Both the position numbers and the translations under genes were made by a program. A model generated the notes under the pieces. That model saw nothing but the letters and a program-made list of their open reading frames with translations. It ran no database searches and was not told the DNA's origin. Source: Gammaproteobacteria bacterium (GTDB lineage: Bacteria; Pseudomonadota; Gammaproteobacteria; Pseudomonadales; Cellvibrionaceae). From it: DNA of 64,000 nucleotides. Of the stretch, positions 18,749 through 26,425 are shown one piece after another (position 1 is the first letter of the stretch; every line of letters starts with the position of its first letter). The DNA lies in contig SEBU01000006.1 in the NCBI GenBank assembly GCA_004173475.1, positions 347,959 to 411,958 of the forward strand, in the 5' to 3' direction.

Positions 18749-19229
18749 TCCGCTAGTGATCAATTTTGATGGCAAAGGCGCGCAGCTAAGTCAAACGTGT
18801 TTTACATTTGATTTGGACAACAACGGCACTGCAGAACAGCTGGCTAGCCTGCGTCCCGGCAGTGGCTTTTTAGCGCTCGACCGCAACGGCGATGGCAGCA
18901 TTAATAACGGGAGCGAACTTTTTGGTCCCGCTACCAATCAAGGTTTCGCCGAACTTGCTAGGTTCGATGAAGACGGCAACCATTTCATTGACGAAGCTGA
19001 TAGTGTCTACCATAAATTGCGCATATGGAGCTTCAATGAAGATGGATCGCAGCAGCTGGTTGCGCTGGGTGATAAAAATATCGGAGCGATATTTTTAGGT
19101 CACATCACTTCTCCCTTGCAAATAAAAGATGACTCCAATAATTCCTTGGGTGAAGTTGCAAGCTCTGGGGTTTATTTAACCGAAGAAGGAAAAGTAGGGG
19201 TTATACAACAAATTAATTTAACGGCGTAG
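18729..19229 (+). CDS. C-terminal part of the frameshifted protein, EF-hand-like calcium loops
   Basis: The second frame (166 codons from a GTG at 18729 or ATG at 18732, no ribosome-binding site) overlaps the first by 20 bases. It contains calcium-loop-like sequences: DLDNNGTAEQL near residue 28, LDRNGDGSINNGSELFG near residue 50 and FDEDGNHFIDEADSV near residue 79. DxDxDG-type loops suggest Ca-dependent folding. No signal peptide is seen. It most likely belongs to the product starting at 18131. Whether the break is a real mutation, a slippage site or a sequencing error cannot be told here. Confidence 0.6.
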   Translation: MMQKKIDPLVINFDGKGAQLSQTCFTFDLDNNGTAEQLASLRPGSGFLALDRNGDGSINNGSELFGPATNQGFAELARFDEDGNHFIDEADSVYHKLRIWSFNEDGSQQLVALGDKNIGAIFLGHITSPLQIKDDSNNSLGEVASSGVYLTEEGKVGVIQQINLTA

Positions 19230-19313
19230 CGAGTATCAAATGCACAGCCTTTTAACACTGCGAATTAAAATTTTCAGATATTTTTAGAAACTCATGCTTT
19301 CGAAACTAACAAC

Positions 19314-19347
19314 CGTACGAAGCTTGCTGGATCACAAGCTTTGTACG
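19314..19347. other. Inverted repeat between convergent genes
   Basis: A 13-base arm (CGTACGAAGCTTG) pairs with CAAGCTTTGTACG across an 8-base loop, with one G-U pair. It lies in the 163-bp gap between the EF-hand gene and the convergent repeat-protein gene. There is no T-run, so it is a stable hairpin that might end transcripts or stabilise them. Confidence 0.5.
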
Positions 19348-19392
19348 TGCACAACCAAGCGTAGAATTAATTTCTAATTGGTAGCGTAAAAT

Positions 19393-20166
19393 TTACTTGC
19401 CGTAGTAGCTGAGATATTTCTTAGCGTAACTACGCAGTTTTTTACTGTTCGCGTGAGTAGATACTTTTTCGACAGTATTTTTATATTGCACTTCGCGGCT
19501 ACCGGCGAGAGCTTTAGCCACCCAAGCGACTGCATCAACTCGCTCATCATCCAAGTCGCCTTCATAATTACGCTCAAGGGCAGTATTGAGTGCAGCCAAC
19601 AATTCCGGCGAGTAATTCAATGTGTTATGTGTACGTTTCGCTCCCAGTCTCATTAAGTCTGTGTCATCACTGTTTAACATATTAATGATGCGTTGGTTGA
19701 TGGAAGGGTGGGTATTTTCAGGCCAGGGTTTGGGAGCAATAAGAAGATTCAGCTTTGCATAAACTGGTAAAGCTTTTAGTGCCTCCTCGCCATATCTTTT
19801 CAATTTTTTATTCGAGGCCTCAGCAATAATTTTTTGAATCGTAGGGCGATATTTTTCATTACCTGAATAACCTAAAGCCATCACCAAGTAGGACTCAAAG
19901 TTGATAGTGACTTTGTCCGTAGCTTGCGGCAAGGTTTTAAGCGCAAGGGCTTCCACTAAATCGAATAATTTCGGGGACGATATACCAGCCCACTCCAAAG
20001 CTTCAGCTGCTTTTTCTTGCTGGATCTGGCTGCCAGATTGAAAAGCGCTAACAAATTCTTCCGGCGTTGCTGGCTCCGCATAAACAGATAGCGACGTGAA
20101 AATTGCACAGAGAAATAGCATTGGATATGCAAAAAAATTTATTGTTGACCGTGTGGAAAATTCCAT
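19393..20166 (-). CDS. Exported protein with HEAT-like helical repeats
   Basis: A 257-residue protein with an N-terminal signal peptide (hydrophobic residues about 10-29, cleavage near VYA before EPATPEE). The mature part is all-helical with a HEAT/armadillo-like rhythm (EKAAEALEWAG, ESYLVMALGYSG, RRIINMLNSDDTDLMRLGAKR-type helices). No catalytic motif is visible. AAAGGAGC precedes the ATG. It lies 11 bases after the frameshifted lipoprotein gene, so the two form a small operon. Function is unknown; it may be a periplasmic scaffold. Confidence 0.7.
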   Translation of the reverse strand: MEFSTRSTINFFAYPMLFLCAIFTSLSVYAEPATPEEFVSAFQSGSQIQQEKAAEALEWAGISSPKLFDLVEALALKTLPQATDKVTINFESYLVMALGYSGNEKYRPTIQKIIAEASNKKLKRYGEEALKALPVYAKLNLLIAPKPWPENTHPSINQRIINMLNSDDTDLMRLGAKRTHNTLNYSPELLAALNTALERNYEGDLDDERVDAVAWVAKALAGSREVQYKNTVEKVSTHANSKKLRSYAKKYLSYYGK

Positions 20167-20177
20167 TTGTAGCTCCT

Positions 20178-20543
20178 TTAGTTTTTAGGGACATCAGAAA
20201 TAAATTTTTTGAGAATGGTGTCTATAGCAAACTTTGTGGATTCCAGTGTTGCGCTCTTCATCCCAAACGGACCAGCAGCCCACATTTGACCGCCTTGCGA
20301 ATTGCCTTCGGCGCTGTAAGATTTTTCTAAAATTGGTTTGCCCGCGTTTGCGAGCGTGACCTTCAAAGTAACGTAAGCACGGTAATCCTTGAATTCATAT
20401 TTCTCTAAACTGAAACTGATGAGATTTCCTGCTGAATCCTGCCCCGAGCTTTTGTGCAGCTCACCGAACGCAGATTGAACATATTTAGCATTGAGTGTTT
20501 TGATCGAGAATTTGCCCAAACTCCACGATCCATAGATGCGCAT
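20178..20543 (-). pseudogene. C-terminal fragment of a frameshifted lipoprotein
   Basis: Residues from about SIKTLNAKYVQSAFGEL onward look like the natural continuation of the lipoprotein reading frame that stops at 20485. The ATG at 20543 is probably not a real start, because it has no ribosome-binding site and lies inside the upstream frame. The true join would be near the AAAA run (about 20499-20502), where deleting one A gives DQTLNAKYVQ. The remaining 110 residues are polar and show no recognised domain. It is called a pseudogene fragment, pending resequencing. Confidence 0.55.
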
Positions 20544-20754
20544 ACCCCACAGTTGCGGCGCGGAATTCGTAGCGATGATTTTGTGTTTTGCTATCTAGAA
20601 CATAGGCTGATTTCAACGATGTTTTAGGCAAATCAACTGCCGTACTTTTTTGCAGATACGCACCATAATCTTTCGCCACTGGATGTTTGATCGCGCAGCC
20701 TGATAAAAACAGAGTTGTCGCTAGAGCAAAAAATCCTACTATTATTTTTTTCAT
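20485..20754 (-). pseudogene. N-terminal part of a frameshifted lipoprotein
   Basis: The 89-residue frame begins with a clear lipoprotein signal: MKKIIVGFFALATTLFLSGC, with an LSGC lipobox and the lipidated Cys at residue 20. TAGGAGAC precedes the ATG. The frame stops at 20485 while the adjacent frame continues the sequence, so a one-base indel in or near a run of four A has split a gene of about 190 codons (20178-20754). It lies 105 bp downstream of the last aryl polyene gene on the same strand; an association with that cluster is possible but unproven. Confidence 0.6.
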
Positions 20755-20858
20755 AATGTCTCCTATATATATTTAAAATCCAGTTTAATCATGGTCCGAA
20801 GCTGCGGCCAAGATGACTGCGTCGAGGGTAGAGCGGGAAAAAAAATACAATAAAAGTG

Positions 20859-22082
20859 TCACCAGCGTTTAAAAATCAAGGACGTATTAATCCCGCCAAA
20901 AGCAAAATTATTGCTCATGATGATATTCGCTTTAAACTCACGCCCGGCACCAACAATATAGTCCAGCGGTGCGCAACGAGGATCAGGATTTTCTAAATTG
21001 GCGGTGCCGTGAAACCAGTTGTCATGCATCATCTGAATACTTGTCCAGGCTTCTAATGCACCACAAGCTCCAAGGGTATGACCGGTAAAACTTTTGAATG
21101 CGCTTATAGGTGTGTTGGAGCCGAATATCTCATGAGTCGCATGACTCTCGGCGATATCCCCGCGCTCGGTGGCGGTGCCGTGAGCGCTAATATAATCGAC
21201 CGCCGTCGGGGTTATACCGGCATCGGTAAGTGCCATCTGTATAGCGATTTTCATTGTTTCTGATTGCGGTTGTGTAACATGCGCTCCATCCGAATTAGTA
21301 CCAAAACCTATTAACTCTGCGTAAATGTGCGCGCCACGCGCTAGTGCATGTTCTAACTCTTCCAACACCAATGTGCCTGCGCCTTCACCAATCACCAAAC
21401 CATCGCGGTCGGTGTCAAAAGGGCGCGGTGAAGAATGGGGAGCATCATTGCGAGTGCTGGTCGCAAATAGGGTATCGAAAACGGCGGCCTCGGTGGGACA
21501 CAACTCTTCTGCGCCGCCTGCAACCATAAGCTTTTGCTTGCCGTATTTGATCGCTTCATAAGCGTAACCGATACCCATACTGCCGGATGTACACGCGCTG
21601 GATGTAGGAATCACACGGCCTTTCAATTGGAAGAAAACGCCTATGTTGACCGCTGCGGTGTGGCTCATCATTTTAAGATAAGAGTTGGCATTGATGCCGC
21701 TGGCATCGTTCTTCAACAACATGTAGCCAAAATCGGCAATCGCATCCGGGCTTCCCGCTGAGGAGCCGTAGCTAACACCCATGCGTCCGTCTTGAATACA
21801 GCGGTCGCCCAGCAGACCGGCGTCTTCTAATGCACGCTCTGTGGCAACCGTCGCCATAAGTGCGACACGACCCATGCTGCGAGTAAGCTTGCGGTTGAAA
21901 TGGGCAGGTTTTTCAAAGTCCAGCACGGGTGCAGCCAAGCGCGTATTGAAATCACTGAACCTGTTCCACTCCTCCATATGACGAATGCCGGTTTTGCCTT
22001 CGAGAAGGTTGGTTTTAATTTCTTCCCAACTGGAGCCTATGGGCGAAATTCCCGCCATACCAGTCACTACAACACGTTTCAT
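20859..22082 (-). CDS. apeR: Aryl polyene ketosynthase ApeR
   Basis: A 407-residue FabF-type beta-ketoacyl-ACP synthase. It is the last gene of the aryl polyene operon and matches ApeR by type and position. The catalytic triad is present: Cys in TSSACTSGSMGIG near residue 165, His in SAHGTATERGD near residue 305 and His in FTGHTLGACGALEAW near residue 340. In the described aryl polyene pathway this enzyme starts or assists chain building. It begins right after the ApeQ stop codon. No terminator hairpin is seen after it. Confidence 0.85.
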   Translation of the reverse strand: MKRVVVTGMAGISPIGSSWEEIKTNLLEGKTGIRHMEEWNRFSDFNTRLAAPVLDFEKPAHFNRKLTRSMGRVALMATVATERALEDAGLLGDRCIQDGRMGVSYGSSAGSPDAIADFGYMLLKNDASGINANSYLKMMSHTAAVNIGVFFQLKGRVIPTSSACTSGSMGIGYAYEAIKYGKQKLMVAGGAEELCPTEAAVFDTLFATSTRNDAPHSSPRPFDTDRDGLVIGEGAGTLVLEELEHALARGAHIYAELIGFGTNSDGAHVTQPQSETMKIAIQMALTDAGITPTAVDYISAHGTATERGDIAESHATHEIFGSNTPISAFKSFTGHTLGACGALEAWTSIQMMHDNWFHGTANLENPDPRCAPLDYIVGAGREFKANIIMSNNFAFGGINTSLIFKRW

Positions 22083-22823
22083 TTAACACAGGCCTCCATT
22101 GACCGATATCACCTGACGGGTGATATAGGCCGCCTCGGAACTCATTAGAAATTTTACCAGCGCGGCTACCTCTTCTGGCTTACCAACGCGACGTGCGGGA
22201 ATGAATTTAAGCGCCTCTTCCAGAGGTGCGTCGTCCATCATCTCGGTATCAATCAAACCGGGAGCAACACAGTTTACGGTGATGTCCCGTTTAGCCAGCT
22301 CTAAAGCCAGAGATTTGCTGGCGGCGATAATACCGGCTTTTGCGGCGCTGTAATTAGCTTGTCCACGGTTACCTATCAGTCCAGACACGGACGCCAAGGT
22401 AACAATACGTCCAGGTTTCCGGCGGCGTACCATAGGCATAATCAACGGATTCAGGACGTTGTAAAAGCTATCTAAATTAGTGTGGATAACGCTATCCCAC
22501 TCCTCACCAGTCATAGCGGGGAAGCTGTTATCGCGCGCGATTCCAGCGTTACACACCACACCGTAATAAGCTCCGTTAGCTTCTACATCAGCCTCCAAAA
22601 TTGCTTTGGTTTGAGCACGATCTGCAACGTCAAATTGAATAATTCGCGCACGTCCGCCTTCGGCTGCGATAGCCGCCGCTACAACTTCAGCTTGCTCGCG
22701 CTGGCTGCGGCAATGCAATACGATTTCATAACCTTGCCCGGCTAACCCTAAAGCTATGGCTTTGCCTATGCCGCGGCTTGATCCGGTGACCAATACACTA
22801 AGGTTTGAATTATCAGCGCTCAT
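22083..22823 (-). CDS. apeQ: Aryl polyene 3-ketoacyl-ACP reductase ApeQ
   Basis: A 246-residue short-chain dehydrogenase of FabG type that reduces the 3-keto group on the growing ACP-bound chain with NADPH. The cofactor loop TGSSRGIGKAIA is at residues 13-24. The catalytic Ser-Tyr-Lys set is SVSGLIGNRGQANYSAAK (Ser near 140, Tyr-x-x-x-Lys near 153-157). The C-terminal ITRQVISVNGG is typical. The ATG overlaps the TGA of apeP (ATGA), so translation is coupled. Position and type match ApeQ. Confidence 0.9.
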   Translation of the reverse strand: MSADNSNLSVLVTGSSRGIGKAIALGLAGQGYEIVLHCRSQREQAEVVAAAIAAEGGRARIIQFDVADRAQTKAILEADVEANGAYYGVVCNAGIARDNSFPAMTGEEWDSVIHTNLDSFYNVLNPLIMPMVRRRKPGRIVTLASVSGLIGNRGQANYSAAKAGIIAASKSLALELAKRDITVNCVAPGLIDTEMMDDAPLEEALKFIPARRVGKPEEVAALVKFLMSSEAAYITRQVISVNGGLC

Positions 22824-23296
22824 AGGCTTTTTCCCTGTAGGAATTGTTCCGGGTCTTCCGGTTGAAAAACATTGATATTGGCTGTGGCGTGGATATCTGC
22901 GTGATCATCCAAACCACGCAAGTTACACTCAAAAACACACAGGCCGTTGTCGGCGTGAATAATTTCTTTAACCTGCACCTGCAATTGCGCGCCTATGGGG
23001 AAATAACTACGTGTACAAGTATAGCGGCGGCTGCCGACAAGAAAGCCGATTTTGACGGGCTGGCCACCATGGCGTGAACGGCATCCGCCAAACGCACCTA
23101 TGGATTGCGCCATAAGTTCAATTCCAATCCAGGCAGGAATGCCACGTTCATCCGCGAAAGGCGCATCGGGGCGCACGGTGACACTGGCCTGTAATTCATG
23201 CTCGTCCCAAAAATCGATATGATCCAATAGCACCATAGTGCCAGTATGAGGTACGACTGACTCGAAGGAATAATCGGCGAAGGCTTGGCTAGTCAT
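22820..23296 (-). CDS. apeP: Aryl polyene dehydratase ApeP (hotdog fold)
   Basis: A 158-residue hotdog-fold 3-hydroxyacyl-ACP dehydratase. The central helix WIGIELMAQSIGAF (residues about 56-69) and the preceding VPHTGTMVLLDHI near residue 15 match the ApeP-like group. In the published aryl polyene work ApeP pairs with a second hotdog protein, ApeI. Here the ApeI counterpart is the C-terminal domain of the ligase at 33200-34936. The gene overlaps apeO by eight bases and apeQ by four. Each cycle of this enzyme would introduce one double bond of the polyene. Confidence 0.85.
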   Translation of the reverse strand: MTSQAFADYSFESVVPHTGTMVLLDHIDFWDEHELQASVTVRPDAPFADERGIPAWIGIELMAQSIGAFGGCRSRHGGQPVKIGFLVGSRRYTCTRSYFPIGAQLQVQVKEIIHADNGLCVFECNLRGLDDHADIHATANINVFQPEDPEQFLQGKSL

Positions 23297-24464
23297 AGCA
23301 GCGCTCCAAAATCAGGGAAATATTGTTGCCGCCAAAGGCAAACGAGTTGCTCATCGCGTATTGCAATGGTCTGTCTGCTGATGCTGCGCCGAGCTTCGTT
23401 AAGGACGCGAGTTGCGGATCTATAACGCCATCCCAAAGCGTACGTGGTAGTTTCCCGTCGGTGCGCATAAGCGCGAGATAACAAAACACGGCTTCAAGAG
23501 CACCGGCTGCCCCTAAGGTGTGACCCGTTAACGGTTTGGTAGAGTTGCAGGGAATATTGAGACCTAGCACTCGCTCAACCGCGAAACTCTCCATACGATC
23601 GTTTTGCTCGGTGGCCGTACCATGGAGATTGATATAGTCGATTGCATCTGGTGGTAAACCGGCCGATTTAAGCGCAGCGCTGATAGCGGCTGAAGCACCC
23701 CGACCTTCAGGTTCGGGCGCTGAAATATGATGCGCGTCTGAAGTTTCGCCAACACCGGCCAAGCGCACGGGCGCGACATCTCGACCGAGAACTAGCAAGG
23801 CCGCCGCCTCGCCGATATTGATGCCACGGCGGTTCAGACTGAAAGGATTGCACACGCTGTCGCTAGTAGCGGATAGTGCCATAAAGCCCTCCACTGTCAG
23901 CCGGCACAAGCTATCTGCCCCTCCAACTATCACTGCATCACAGACCCCAAGTTCCAGCAGGCGAGCGCCGCTGGCCATAGCTTTAGCCCCTGAAGTACAT
24001 GCGGTGGAAATCGTCCAGCTCGGTCCGCGAAGCTCTAACTGCTCCGCAACAAAAGTGGATGGAGCGGACATTTCTTGCTGCCCATAGTGAAAATCCGCGG
24101 GGAAACTGCCCGTACGTGAATGATGCGCAATCGCAGCTTCACCCTCGGCAATGCCAGACGTACTGCTACCTAAAACCACGCCAATTCGATCAGCACCGAA
24201 ACGTGTTTTCAGTTCTTCGACATAAGATTTGATTGGGGCGAGTGCTGCGGCCAAGAGCGCGTTATTGCGCGTATCGACATCTACTGAAAGATCATTAACC
24301 AGCCCAACGGGCACAATACGGTCGGGACTGAAAACATCCGTTAGCGTTAAAGGTGACTCGGTTGCATCAAACAACTGACTATCAATGGCGGTTAAGTTTG
24401 GCCCTAACGCACAAATAGCAGCTACTTGCTGGATGTAACATGGAGGCATAGTGGAATCCGTCAT
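23289..24464 (-). CDS. apeO: Aryl polyene ketosynthase ApeO
   Basis: A 391-residue beta-ketoacyl-ACP synthase with a complete catalytic set: Cys in ISTACTSGAKAMASG near residue 158, His in NLHGTATEQNDR near 289, and His in LTGHTLGAAGALEA near 325. In the described aryl polyene system ApeO forms a complex with the catalytically silent ApeC and carries out iterative elongation with malonyl-ACP. The ATG overlaps the stop of the preceding lipoprotein gene (ATGA). Type and position fit ApeO. Confidence 0.88.
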   Translation of the reverse strand: MTDSTMPPCYIQQVAAICALGPNLTAIDSQLFDATESPLTLTDVFSPDRIVPVGLVNDLSVDVDTRNNALLAAALAPIKSYVEELKTRFGADRIGVVLGSSTSGIAEGEAAIAHHSRTGSFPADFHYGQQEMSAPSTFVAEQLELRGPSWTISTACTSGAKAMASGARLLELGVCDAVIVGGADSLCRLTVEGFMALSATSDSVCNPFSLNRRGINIGEAAALLVLGRDVAPVRLAGVGETSDAHHISAPEPEGRGASAAISAALKSAGLPPDAIDYINLHGTATEQNDRMESFAVERVLGLNIPCNSTKPLTGHTLGAAGALEAVFCYLALMRTDGKLPRTLWDGVIDPQLASLTKLGAASADRPLQYAMSNSFAFGGNNISLILERCYD

Positions 24465-25138
24465 TTGGACTCCCGTTTACTCAAATCCACGCTAGTAGAA
24501 CTAGCCTCTCGGTCGAATGATCCGGAAGAAACTGTCACTGGCGCAAGCATATCAATACGCTGGGTAATGATTTTAATAGTTAACGCCTGATATTCATGCT
24601 GTAAAACCACGGCGCCCTCATTAACTGTATTACCGCTCATACCATCTACTACGGTCGACGACCCAGGAGAGTAGCTGACACGAATTATTTTCATTTCACC
24701 ATTCCGAAGAACCCGCTCGTCGGCAGTGTTATCGACTCGCCAAGGACCCTCCGCAGCCAAGGTCTGTTGCCAATCCGCAGACGGCCACCATACCAGCATG
24801 CTGCTTGCTAATAAAAAACGCTCGGGTAAACCCTCCGGTAATTCTGGCGAGCGATAGGTATCGAGCTTTTCGCCTTTTTTATGGATCGACAGAAGACGAC
24901 GCCCGAAGGGATCAAACAATACCAAGGTGACACCCTCGCCAGTTCGCGCCAGCGCCCCGGTAAGCTTGTAATGCTCTTTCCCATAGCTGATTTCTAACTG
25001 TTGAAGTGCTTGCCAGCAACAATTCCCACCTTGATGATCAGGTAAAGGCAAGCTCGCCAGCGTTTGCACCTGACGAGTTGCGCAGCTGGACGTAAATAAT
25101 ATCAACGCACTTATACATAACGTACGAACTAAATTCAT
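24461..25138 (-). CDS. DUF3261-type lipoprotein of the aryl polyene cluster
   Basis: A 225-residue exported lipoprotein. From the ATG at 25138 the sequence begins MNLVRTLCISALILFTSSC, with a TSSC lipobox (a GTG at 25147 would add three residues). The rest is beta-rich with no catalytic motif. Proteins annotated DUF3261 occupy this place, between the MMPL exporter and ApeO, in many aryl polyene clusters. Role is unknown, but an outer-membrane lipoprotein next to LolA-like and MMPL genes suggests a part in placing the pigment lipid in the outer membrane. The start overlaps the stop of the halogenase-like gene. Confidence 0.75.
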   Translation of the reverse strand: MNLVRTLCISALILFTSSCATRQVQTLASLPLPDHQGGNCCWQALQQLEISYGKEHYKLTGALARTGEGVTLVLFDPFGRRLLSIHKKGEKLDTYRSPELPEGLPERFLLASSMLVWWPSADWQQTLAAEGPWRVDNTADERVLRNGEMKIIRVSYSPGSSTVVDGMSGNTVNEGAVVLQHEYQALTIKIITQRIDMLAPVTVSSGSFDREASSTSVDLSKRESK

Positions 25139-26421
25139 CTGCGACACAAATCCGCCAAAGCATTCAAACGGCGAGCAGGTTCGGCTACAAATGGGTTGTT
25201 TTCATCCCAGGCGTAACCCGCAAGTATGGAGCTGATCATGCCGCTGATTTTAGGAGAGGCTTTGTCCTGGCGGAAAAAGACCACATCCTGAAAACGTCCG
25301 TCATACCAAGCACTAACATAATTTCGAAAGGTGTCCACACCACGCTTTAAGGGGACGGCATATTCATTTTGCCAATCCACGGTCCCACCTCTAAGTTGGC
25401 GATCAACCAAGGGGGCAGCCAGACTTGCCGACTTCATGGCAATCGTAACACCGGAGGAGAAGACCGGGTCAAGGAACTCGCCGGCATTTCCTAATAGCGC
25501 AAAATTTTGTCCCCACAGAGACTTAACATTGCAGGCATAACCGCTCAATTTTTGAACCGGTGTATCAAATACCGCTTTATTAAGCAGTTGGCCAAGATCT
25601 GACGTTTCCATGACAAAGCTTTGCAGACAGGCTTGGAGGTCGGTTTTACCCTCAAAATAATGGCTCTCTCCCACCACCCCCAACGAACAGCGTCCACCTG
25701 CAAAAGGGATCAACCAAAACCAGACATCGCTATATTGAGGATGAACCGTGACCAGGATTTTACTGCGGTCGTGCCAATCTGCAGTAATGTTGTCCTGGAT
25801 ATGAGTGAATACAGACGTACGCGCCGGGAAATTGGAAGGCAGCTCCAAATCCAGCAAACGCGGCAAGACGCGGCCAAACCCAGAGGCATCCAAAACGTAG
25901 CGGGCGTTGAGCTGATAGGCATCACCATTATCCGGTTGTACCTGCAGCTCTGCGCCAGCAGCGTTGGTTGTAATCGCCGTCAAGCCGTGGCCGTAACGAA
26001 TTTCAACGCCTTGCTTTTGAGCTTCGCTGGCGAGCAGATGATCGAACACAGCACGCTGCACCTGGAAGGTGGTGCCAGGCCCAGGGGAAAATTTGTCGGT
26101 AAAATCAAAAAAGCTGTAATTGCCGTTGTGTGTAAAGGCGGCACCGTTTTTGAATTGGAATCCCGCGTTATTTACGGCCTCGAGCATGCCCGCCTCGGCT
26201 ATAAATTCCATACATTGCGGTAAAAGACTTTCGCCGATGGAAAAGCGCGGAAAATGCTGACGTTCGATGACGACCACTTTATGGCCTTTGCGATTCAGTA
26301 ATGCGCTGATAATGGCCCCGGCCGGACCTGCGCCTATAACTGCAACATCCGCGCTGTCTGTTCGGGTTTGTGCGTTAGCTTGAATTTGTTCAGATGACTT
26401 CATGTAACCAAGTGACTCCAT
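25135..26421 (-). CDS. Flavin-dependent halogenase-like oxidoreductase
   Basis: A 428-residue FAD protein from the ATG at 26421, four bases after the MMPL stop (M at 26403 is a second option). It shows the FAD-binding GAGPAGAI at residues 30-37, FPRFSIGESLLP near residue 57, a lysine at residue 91 in GFQFKNGAAF, and the WxWxIP motif (WFWLIP, residues 234-239). GxGxxG, WxWxIP and a conserved lysine are marks of flavin-dependent halogenases. Flexirubin and xanthomonadin clusters carry relatives, and those pigments can be halogenated. The product may thus halogenate the aryl head group. A monooxygenase or oxidase role cannot be excluded. Confidence 0.75.
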   Translation of the reverse strand: MESLGYMKSSEQIQANAQTRTDSADVAVIGAGPAGAIISALLNRKGHKVVVIERQHFPRFSIGESLLPQCMEFIAEAGMLEAVNNAGFQFKNGAAFTHNGNYSFFDFTDKFSPGPGTTFQVQRAVFDHLLASEAQKQGVEIRYGHGLTAITTNAAGAELQVQPDNGDAYQLNARYVLDASGFGRVLPRLLDLELPSNFPARTSVFTHIQDNITADWHDRSKILVTVHPQYSDVWFWLIPFAGGRCSLGVVGESHYFEGKTDLQACLQSFVMETSDLGQLLNKAVFDTPVQKLSGYACNVKSLWGQNFALLGNAGEFLDPVFSSGVTIAMKSASLAAPLVDRQLRGGTVDWQNEYAVPLKRGVDTFRNYVSAWYDGRFQDVVFFRQDKASPKISGMISSILAGYAWDENNPFVAEPARRLNALADLCRR

Positions 26422-26425
26422 TTTT

